The notes below the pieces were generated by a model, which searched no databases, had not been told where the DNA came from, and saw nothing but the letters and a program-made list of their open reading frames with translations. Of a DNA stretch of 64,000 bases, positions 57,864 to 64,000 are shown one piece after another; within the stretch, counting starts at the first letter, position 1, and every line of letters begins with the position of its first letter. The DNA is from Luteolibacter sp. Y139. GTDB taxonomy: Bacteria > Verrucomicrobiota > Verrucomicrobiia > Verrucomicrobiales > Akkermansiaceae. The stretch spans positions 496,001 to 560,000 of the forward strand of contig NZ_JBBUKT010000003.1 of the NCBI RefSeq assembly GCF_038066715.1, in the 5' to 3' direction. The position numbers and the translations under genes are program-made.

Positions 57864-59846
57864 ATGAGGATCTTGGGATGGAAACGAGGGATGATCGGAT
57901 GGCTGGCTTGTGGGGCCTTGGCCATCGGTGGCGAGCTGACTCGTGGTCCCTTCCTGCAACAGGGGACGGCCGGATCGGTGGTCGTCTGCTGGCGCAGCAG
58001 CGAGGCCGGTGCGGGCGTGGTGCGCTATGGTCCCGCCCCGGACAATCTTCCCTATTCCGCGGCAGGACCTTCCGCGACGGACCACCGGGTATTGCTCGGA
58101 GGCTTGCAGCCGGCGACTGCCTATTACTATGCGGTGGAGACCTCCGGAGAGACCCTGGCCCAGGGAAGCACCTGTCGTTTCGTGACCGCGACTCCGGAGG
58201 GCTCGAAGGCCAAGCGGCGGATCTGGGTGCTCGGCGATTGCGGCACCGGAAGCTCGGAGCAGATCGCGGTGCGGGACGGGTTCTATCAGCTGCATCAAAC
58301 CCATCCGGCGGATGCCGTGGTGCTGCTGGGAGACAATGCCTACTACGCGGGAACGGATGCAGATTACCAACTGAACTTCTTCGGGATCTATGAGCAAATC
58401 CTGAGGCAGGTCCCGGTGTGGCCCTGCTATGGCAATCACGAGACCTACGGGGAGCACTTCGCGGACGGGACCTACGCCTACGACTCGATCTTCGCGGTGC
58501 CCAAGCAAGGCGAGTGCGGTGGCGCTGCCTCGGGCACCACCCGCTACTACGCGTGGAACCACGGCAACCTGCATTTCATCATGCTGGACTCGATGACCAG
58601 CAGCCGCGCCGCGACCGGACCGATGGCCCAGTGGCTGGCCGCGGATCTAACAAGTAACACGCTGCCGTGGGTGGTGGTGTGCTTTCATCATCCGCCGTAC
58701 ACGAAGGGATCTCATGATTCGGACGAAGAGGGAGAGTTGATCGAGATGCGCGAGCAGATCCTCCCGATCCTGGAAGGCCATGGCGTGGATCTGGTGCTCA
58801 GCGGACACAGCCACTCGTACGAGCGCTCGGCCTTGATCGATGGCCACTACGGCGATTCGGACACACTGCAGACGACCCATTTCAAGGACATGGGCGATGG
58901 CCGCGAAGACGGTGATGGAGCCTACCGGAAGCTGGCGGAACATGCGTCTCCGCATGAGGGCGCGGTCTACATGGTCGCAGGCAGCGCAGGACAACGCAGC
59001 GGCGGAGCCCTGAACCATCCGGTGATGAAGGTTTCCCTGGATGAGCTGGGCTCGGTGGTGCTCGACGTGACCGACAACCGGATGGATGTGACCTTCCTGC
59101 GCGAATTGCCGGAAGGCGGAGGGCCGCCGGCGACAGATGACCATTTCACGATGATCAAGGGCGCGCTGGCTCCTCCGGTGCAGCCGGGCACTGGGTCGTT
59201 GCTGGCGCTGCCCGCCGGTACGGGAGTGGTCCACTGGGAGGATCTTTCGGACAACGAGAGCGGCTTCCGCGTGGAGCTCTCGCAAAACTCGGGTCCATTC
59301 GCGCTGGCCGGGGAGTTTCCCGCGGGCCGCCGGTGGTGCGATCTTTCGGGAATGGCGGCTGGCACCGCGCTCCGGGTGCGGGTCACGGCGTTCAATGCCC
59401 GCGGGGATTCGCCGGTTACCGAAACGCAGTTCACTTGGCCGGCTGCGCCGTCATCCGTGTCTGCGCTGGATGTGGCGCGGTTCCGGCACTTCGGCGTCAC
59501 CGCTTCCTCGGGAGACGCGGCGGATCTGGCGGATCCGGATCATGACGGATCTCCCACGCTGCTGGAGCTGGGGCTGGGCGGTGATCCCCGCGATCCGGAT
59601 TCTTTGGAGGGATTGGAGTGCGGGCGGGATGGAAGCGCCCGCTTCATCGCGTCGTTCTCGCGTCAAGCGATGCCGGAGCTGACTTATCGGGTCCAGTTCT
59701 GCGGCGATCTGGCGGCGGCAAGCTGGACCACCGTCTTCGAATCCACGGGACCGCAGAACAACGCGGGCAAGGTGACGGTGACGGACCCGGCAGGTCCCGG
59801 CCTGGTGCGGCGGTTCGCACGTGTGTCGGTCAGTCGGACACCGTGA
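57864..59846 (+). CDS. Secreted calcineurin-like metallophosphoesterase with FN3-like N-terminus
   Basis: The 660-residue protein has a signal-like N-terminus (MIGWLACGALAIGGE). A purple-acid-phosphatase type Ig/FN3 domain follows (about 30-110, VVVCWRSSEAGAGVVRYG). The metallophosphatase core (about 115-385) shows all five blocks: LGDCG, LLGDNAYY, CYGNHE, CFHHPPYT and SGHSHSYER. The C-terminal 250 residues have an FN3-like segment (SGFRVELSQNSGPF), a DPDHDGSPTLLELG calcium motif and the usual C-terminal beta domain. It should hydrolyse phosphomonoesters or diesters outside the cell. It starts 80 bases after the DUF4091 gene on the same strand, so both may be in one transcript. Confidence 0.88.
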   Translation: MRILGWKRGMIGWLACGALAIGGELTRGPFLQQGTAGSVVVCWRSSEAGAGVVRYGPAPDNLPYSAAGPSATDHRVLLGGLQPATAYYYAVETSGETLAQGSTCRFVTATPEGSKAKRRIWVLGDCGTGSSEQIAVRDGFYQLHQTHPADAVVLLGDNAYYAGTDADYQLNFFGIYEQILRQVPVWPCYGNHETYGEHFADGTYAYDSIFAVPKQGECGGAASGTTRYYAWNHGNLHFIMLDSMTSSRAATGPMAQWLAADLTSNTLPWVVVCFHHPPYTKGSHDSDEEGELIEMREQILPILEGHGVDLVLSGHSHSYERSALIDGHYGDSDTLQTTHFKDMGDGREDGDGAYRKLAEHASPHEGAVYMVAGSAGQRSGGALNHPVMKVSLDELGSVVLDVTDNRMDVTFLRELPEGGGPPATDDHFTMIKGALAPPVQPGTGSLLALPAGTGVVHWEDLSDNESGFRVELSQNSGPFALAGEFPAGRRWCDLSGMAAGTALRVRVTAFNARGDSPVTETQFTWPAAPSSVSALDVARFRHFGVTASSGDAADLADPDHDGSPTLLELGLGGDPRDPDSLEGLECGRDGSARFIASFSRQAMPELTYRVQFCGDLAAASWTTVFESTGPQNNAGKVTVTDPAGPGLVRRFARVSVSRTP

Positions 59847-59971
59847 AGTGGGACGTTCGTTCCCCGGCCGCATTTCCGGGACACGAATCCGGCGGTTGGT
59901 GACGATTGCACGGGGGCGATTTCCAGCACAGGCTCGCCGCGCACTCGTTCCACTTCTCTCAACGCACTCAC

Positions 59972-62008
59972 ATGAAGTCCCTGCTCGTTCCCTCCGCGCT
60001 TCTCGGCGCCCTGGTCGTCTATGGCATCGCTCAAGATCAGCCCGCCGTGGGTGATCTGGCCGCCAGCCCGCGCTTCGGCGAATGGGGCTTCGACCTGGAC
60101 GGACGGAAGGATTCGGTGAAGCCGGGCGATGACTTCTTCGCCTACGCCAACGGCACCTACATCGAGAAAACGGAGATCCCGCCGGATCGCTTCCGTTTCG
60201 GCAACTTCGATGCGCTGGCGATCCTCTCGCAGAAGCGGGTCAACGGCATCTTGGAGGAGGCGGCCACCAAGCCGACGGACGAAACGAAGAAGATCGGGGA
60301 TTTCTACAAGGCCTTCATGAACGAAGCCCGGGTAGAGGAGCTCGGCGCGCAGCCGCTCCGGCCAGCGCTTGAAAAGATCAAGGCCGTCGCCAACCGCGAT
60401 GACCTGGTCTCCCTGATCTCCGCACCCGATTTCATGGGCAAGGGCCTCTTCGGCGCCGGCATCCACGCGAATGAAAAGGAGCCCACGAAGTACAGCATTT
60501 ACGTCGGCTCCGGCGGCTTGGGGCTTCCGGACAAGAACTACTACCTCAAGCCCGACTTCGCCGCGATCCGCACGAAGTATGAGGCCTATCTGACCACGCT
60601 GCTGACCTTGATCGAGTGGCCGGAACCAGCGGCAACGGCGAAGGAGATCATCGCGTTCGAGACCAAGCTTGCCGAGGCGAGCTGGGAGCGCGCGGAGCTG
60701 CGGGACCGTGACAAGACCTACAACCTGATGACCCAGGGGGAGCTCGCCGCGTATGCGCCGGGATTTGATTTCGCGCGCATGTTCCAAGCGAGCGGGCTTC
60801 CGGAGGACCGCAAGGTGATCGTCTCGGACAACACCGCCTTCCCGCGCAAGGCGGCCATCTTCGCGGAGACTCCGCTGGAACTGCTCAAGGCGTGGACCGC
60901 GTGCGGGCTTGCCGATGGCGCGGCACCGTTCCTTTCGAAGGCCTTCGTGGACGCGAATTTCGAGTTCGCCAAGAAGACGCTCTCGGGACAGCCGGAGCCG
61001 GAGGCTCGCTGGAAGCGGGCCGTCGAGCTGACCAACCACACGCTGGGTGAAGCGGTCGGCAAGGTCTACGTGGCGCGGTATTTCCCGGAGGAGTCGAAGC
61101 GGCAGATGCTGGAGCTGGTCGGCCATGTGGAGGATGCGCTCAAGGCTCGCCTCAATCGCCTCGATTGGATGGGCGACAAGACCAAGGCCGCCGCGCAGGA
61201 GAAGCTGTCGAAGTTCACGGTGAAGATCGGTTACCCGGACCAGTGGCGCGATTACTCCGCGCTCGAGGTGAAAGCGGACGACCTCTACGGCAACATCGTC
61301 CGGAACTCGGTCTTCGAGTGGAAGCGCGAGCTGGAGCGCTTGGACAAGCCGGTGGACCGCAAGGAATGGGGCCTGCCGCCGCAGATCGTGAACGCCTACT
61401 ACAATCCGACGATGAATGAGATCGTCTTCCCTGCGGCGATCCTGCAGCCGCCGTTCTTCGACCCCAAGGCCGATCCGGCGATCAACTACGGCGGCATCGG
61501 CGGCGTGATCGGGCACGAGATCAGCCACGGCTTCGACGACCAGGGCCGCAAATCCGACGGCGATGGCATGCTCAAGGACTGGTGGACGGACAAGGACAAG
61601 GAGCAGTTCAACCAGCGCGCCGAGCGGCTGGGCAAGCAGTACGAGCAGATCGACGTAATGCCCGGCCAGAAAATCGATGGCCAGCTGACGATGGGCGAAA
61701 ACATCGGCGACATGGGCGGCGTGAACCTCGCGCTGGAAGCCTATCTCGCGTTTCTGGATGGGAAGCCGGCGCCGGTTATCGACGGAACCACCGGCGTCCA
61801 GCGGGTCTTCCTGGGATGGGCGCAGCTGTGGCGGCAAAAGATGCGCGACGAGGCGCTCGTTCGCCAGATCCACACCGATCCGCATGCTCCCGCAGTCGCG
61901 CGCGTCAACGGCGTGGTGATGAACATCGACGCTTGGTATGAGGCTTTCAACATCCAGCCCGACGATAAGCTCTACGTGAAGCCCGAGGACCGGGTGAAAA
62001 TCTGGTAA
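59972..62008 (+). CDS. M13-family zinc metallopeptidase (neprilysin-like)
   Basis: From the ATG at 59972 the protein has 678 residues, the usual size for bacterial PepO-type enzymes. A short signal sequence (SLLVPSALLGALVVYGIAQ) exports it. The zinc site is GVIGHEISHGFDD, with His515, Glu516 and His519, and the third ligand Glu576 in GENIGDMGG followed by Asp580. Family marks NPTMNEIVFPAAIL, VNAYYNP and FDPKADPAINYG are present. It cuts peptides in the periplasm or outside. The region before the ATG, 125 bases after the previous gene, is in frame but not protein-like. Confidence 0.93.
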   Translation: MKSLLVPSALLGALVVYGIAQDQPAVGDLAASPRFGEWGFDLDGRKDSVKPGDDFFAYANGTYIEKTEIPPDRFRFGNFDALAILSQKRVNGILEEAATKPTDETKKIGDFYKAFMNEARVEELGAQPLRPALEKIKAVANRDDLVSLISAPDFMGKGLFGAGIHANEKEPTKYSIYVGSGGLGLPDKNYYLKPDFAAIRTKYEAYLTTLLTLIEWPEPAATAKEIIAFETKLAEASWERAELRDRDKTYNLMTQGELAAYAPGFDFARMFQASGLPEDRKVIVSDNTAFPRKAAIFAETPLELLKAWTACGLADGAAPFLSKAFVDANFEFAKKTLSGQPEPEARWKRAVELTNHTLGEAVGKVYVARYFPEESKRQMLELVGHVEDALKARLNRLDWMGDKTKAAAQEKLSKFTVKIGYPDQWRDYSALEVKADDLYGNIVRNSVFEWKRELERLDKPVDRKEWGLPPQIVNAYYNPTMNEIVFPAAILQPPFFDPKADPAINYGGIGGVIGHEISHGFDDQGRKSDGDGMLKDWWTDKDKEQFNQRAERLGKQYEQIDVMPGQKIDGQLTMGENIGDMGGVNLALEAYLAFLDGKPAPVIDGTTGVQRVFLGWAQLWRQKMRDEALVRQIHTDPHAPAVARVNGVVMNIDAWYEAFNIQPDDKLYVKPEDRVKIW

Positions 62009-62028
62009 GCAGGAAATGCCCGGCGGGA

Positions 62029-62072
62029 AGTCCAGTATTCCAGTAGGTCTAGGCGACTGGACTTACTGGACT
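62029..62072. repeat. Intergenic hairpin, loop with AGGTCTAGGCG
   Basis: The outer arms AGTCCAGTA and TACTGGACT are identical to those at 35202. Inner CCAGT / ACTGG adds to the stem. It sits between the ends of two convergent genes (M13 peptidase and the ferritin-like protein). Confidence 0.75.
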
Positions 62073-62083
62073 GGAAATCGCCT

Positions 62084-62647
62084 TCACACCGCCAAGGCGG
62101 CAGGAGCGAAAGCGGTGCGCCGGACCGGATGATCGGAGGTCTGCGGGAAGCGTTCTTCCAGCAGATCCATGAGTTCTTCCAAGCGGCTGGCATCGTCGGG
62201 CCAACCGGTGCGGTCGGCGAGATTACGGGCGAGCCGGTAGTTCACGAGAAGGAAGCGGTGAAGCGAGACGCAGATGTCGGCAATGACGACGTCGCGTGAA
62301 CGGCCGCGGGCGCAGTGGCGGAGTTCGTGGCGGCCTTCCGTCACGAGCCGCTCCATCGCTTCGCCGTCGTCGCCCTCGGGCGAGAATTCGTGGTCGGCGG
62401 CGATCTTTTCGAGAGCCTCAAGGCGTTCGCCGCACAGCCGCGTGACGCCATGCATGGAAGACCCGAACTTGAAGTCGGCAGTCTGCTCGGCGAGATCCGC
62501 CAGGAAGCCGATCATCTGCAGTTCACTGGCGTGGATGGTCCGCAGCTTTCTGAAATAGGCAGTCTCCAGTTCTTTAGCCATGAGGCACCTTTCGCAGAAG
62601 GGGTGCCATCCGCCGCAATCCAAGCAACGGCAAGGCTTACAACTCAT
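62084..62647 (-). CDS. DUF892-like ferritin-type protein with a Cys-rich N-terminal extension
   Basis: The frame from 62647 gives 187 residues. The first 22 (MSCKPCRCLDCGG then HPFCERC) have six Cys arranged as a short zinc knuckle. From residue 23 on (MAKELETAYFRKLRTIHASELQ) it matches DUF892/YciE-type ferritin-like four-helix proteins, with E/H-bearing helices (MERLVTEGRHELRHCARG, SLHRFLLVNYRLAR). An internal ATG at 62581 has a better ribosome binding site (AAAGGTG), so the Cys part may not be translated. However, the local GC and codon use support the longer form. The role is unknown; relatives are stress-induced. Confidence 0.62.
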   Translation of the reverse strand: MSCKPCRCLDCGGWHPFCERCLMAKELETAYFRKLRTIHASELQMIGFLADLAEQTADFKFGSSMHGVTRLCGERLEALEKIAADHEFSPEGDDGEAMERLVTEGRHELRHCARGRSRDVVIADICVSLHRFLLVNYRLARNLADRTGWPDDASRLEELMDLLEERFPQTSDHPVRRTAFAPAALAV

Positions 62648-62827
62648 TGAGCATTCTCAATTATCACGGAATATAAGGCAATTTGCATGCTAGAAATGGA
62701 GTTTCTGCATCATGCAACCCGACGCGATGGGGGCGTTCCTTTCCGCCGCAACCTTTCCGCGGTCCCGGCATTCCAGTTAGAGGCCGGATTTCCGGCCTGA
62801 TTTTCGCTACGAAAAACCACCACCACC

Positions 62828-63445
62828 ATGTCACTCACCTCCTCACGTTTGTTGGGCCTGCTCGCAGTGCTTCCCCTTTCCCTGACCTTGGCGCAGGCCC
62901 AAGAGCCGCCCAAGGACGGCAAGAAGGGCAAGGGAGAGGAATGGGATGTCAGCAAGCTCGACGCCTCCAAGCTGCCAGCGGCGGCCAAGCAGGAAGGCGT
63001 CACCTACGAAAAGGACATCCAGCCGCTGCTCAAGGAGTCCTGCTTCGGCTGCCACGGCGAGCGCAAGCAGAAGGGCGACTTGCGCTTGGATAGCCTGGAA
63101 GCCGCACTGAAGGGTGGCGAAAACGGCAAGGTCGTGGTGCCCGGCGAGGCCGCCAAGAGCTCGATCCTTTTTGCCTCGGCCCAGGTGAACGACAAGATCG
63201 CCATGCCGCCCAAGCGCAACGGTGGTGGAGGTCCCGGTGGCCCGGGGGGCTCAGGCGGAGGAAATCGCCCGCCGCGCCCCGACAACAACGCCGACAAGGA
63301 CAAGCAGCCTACCCCGGCTCCGGACGGCAAGGGCGGCCCGCAGGGTCCTGGAGGCCCTGGTGGTCCCGGCGGTCCGCGGGCCAAGCCGCTGACTGCCGAT
63401 CAGGTCGCGCTTCTCCGCGCGTGGGTGGAGCAGGGCGCGAAGTAA
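62828..63445 (+). CDS. Secreted cytochrome c domain protein with Gly/Pro-rich insert
   Basis: The 205-residue protein has a signal peptide (GLLAVLPLSLTLAQAQ). A planctomycete/verrucomicrobia-type cytochrome c domain (about 55-140, YEKDIQPLLKESCFGCHGE) carries the single CxxCH haem motif. DLRLDSLEAALKGGENG and AQVNDKIAMPPKR follow in the usual order. Between the Met-Pro-Pro segment and the final LLRAWVEQGAK helix lies a low-complexity insert of about 50 residues, rich in Gly, Pro, Asn and Lys (GPGGPGGSGGG). In larger proteins this domain is fused to other modules; here it stands alone. It may carry electrons or act as a tether. Confidence 0.82.
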   Translation: MSLTSSRLLGLLAVLPLSLTLAQAQEPPKDGKKGKGEEWDVSKLDASKLPAAAKQEGVTYEKDIQPLLKESCFGCHGERKQKGDLRLDSLEAALKGGENGKVVVPGEAAKSSILFASAQVNDKIAMPPKRNGGGGPGGPGGSGGGNRPPRPDNNADKDKQPTPAPDGKGGPQGPGGPGGPGGPRAKPLTADQVALLRAWVEQGAK

Positions 63446-63461
63446 GTTTGGTTTTTTCAGC

Positions 63462-63489
63462 CCGGCAGCGGGGAGGCACCCGCTGCCGG
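63462..63489. terminator. Strong hairpin after the cytochrome gene
   Basis: A perfect 11-bp GC-rich stem (CCGGCAGCGGG / CCCGCTGCCGG) with a 6-base loop, 17 bases after the stop codon. A T run lies before, not after, it, so its termination strength is uncertain. Confidence 0.5.
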
Positions 63490-63640
63490 AGCTTGAGCAG
63501 AAAGGCGAGAAGCCCGCGTGAGACGCTGATGCTCAGTGCCCAATGCGAGCGCCTGATGCAGGAGCAACGTCGTTGGACAGTGGTTAGAACCTGCGCTAGC
63601 GGTTTGGTTGATTGAAATCTGAAAACCCAATCAACCTGAC

Positions 63641-63877
63641 ATGAAAACATCATTCCTCATCACCACCGCTGCCGTCCTTTGCTTCGCATCCTGCGAAAAG
63701 ACGGAGAAGACCACGATCCAAACTCCGGCTCCTGAGAAAAAGGAGACGATCATCGTGACGCCGCCTGCGGGTGGCTCGACGACGACGGAGAAGAAAACCG
63801 AGAAGAACGAGACCACCGTCAAACCCGATGGTACCACCACGGAGAAGAAGACGGAAACGACGACCGAGCAGAAGTAA
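63641..63877 (+). CDS. Small Thr/Lys/Glu-rich lipoprotein, 78 residues
   Basis: The N-terminus MKTSFLITTAAVLCFASC gives a lipobox FASC, so the mature protein starts at Cys18 and is membrane-anchored. The rest is almost entirely low-complexity Lys, Thr and Glu (STTTEKKTEKNETT, TTTEKKTETTTEQK), with no domain. It may be a flexible surface spacer. Small lipoproteins of this kind are common and usually uncharacterised. The window after it (63878-64000) shows no supported gene. Confidence 0.68.
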   Translation: MKTSFLITTAAVLCFASCEKTEKTTIQTPAPEKKETIIVTPPAGGSTTTEKKTEKNETTVKPDGTTTEKKTETTTEQK

Positions 63878-64000
63878 TTCTGCCCGTGTCGTAACCCTTC
63901 AAGAAGCCGGAGCCGTCACCTCCGGCGAGGTTGCATTCGGGTCGCCAGGAGGAGGCTGGCGACGAATGGGGGAAAGTAGGATCCTGCTAGAAGTGATCCA

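Noticed and set aside
59684-61885. 733-codon minus-strand frame over the M13 peptidase
   Set aside because: Shadow of an unambiguous peptidase with intact zinc site; no motif of its own.

Overview
The window reads as chromosomal DNA of a GC-rich member of the Verrucomicrobia, probably close to Luteolibacter and its relatives. This is an inference from gene content, not from a marker gene. It rests on giant secreted proteins built from autotransporter-associated beta-strand repeats, PEP-CTERM sorting signals, a Chlamydia-like class I ribonucleotide reductase, a planctomycete/verrucomicrobia-type cytochrome c domain, and many secreted polysaccharide-active proteins. Many secreted-protein genes start without a visible Shine-Dalgarno sequence.

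Layout. 1-6812: a HupE/UreJ-like membrane protein (cut by the window edge), a GH95 alpha-L-fucosidase-like enzyme and a convergent beta-strand-repeat surface protein. 7151-10832: an unknown gene, then a translationally coupled patatin lipase and SLOG/SLATT membrane protein on the minus strand (a likely nucleotide-sensing, membrane-attacking conflict pair), then a CbrC-family protein. 11052-21819: two paralogous DUF5060/TIM-barrel secreted glycosidase-like proteins (884 and 1879 residues) and two related PEP-CTERM proteins. 22624-27111: nrdB and nrdA. NrdB has Glu at the first metal position and Leu where the radical tyrosine normally sits.

27183-33191 is the most interesting segment: an MBL-fold hydrolase, a single polypeptide carrying E2, E1 and JAB domains, a patatin phospholipase (these three overlap by ATGA junctions) and a second MBL-fold protein. 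It looks like a ubiquitin-like conjugation system with a phospholipase effector and no CD-NTase. It is followed by a low-GC tract (about 31.8-34.7 kb) with a small Zn-finger-like gene, a tRNA-like element, a frameshifted trypsin-like protease and a gene remnant.

34.6-48 kb holds an SGNH hydrolase, several lineage-specific secreted proteins, a beta-lactamase-fold hydrolase and a PAS/GHKL membrane sensor. Scattered between these genes are hairpins with differing stems but a common CTAGGCAT-like loop, and three copies of a conserved 5' module. 48.4-63.9 kb returns to the secreted lifestyle: a 1615-residue beta-strand-repeat protein, a PEP-CTERM protein, a DUF4091 glycosidase-like protein, a metallophosphoesterase, an M13 peptidase, a ferritin-like protein, a cytochrome c and a small lipoprotein.
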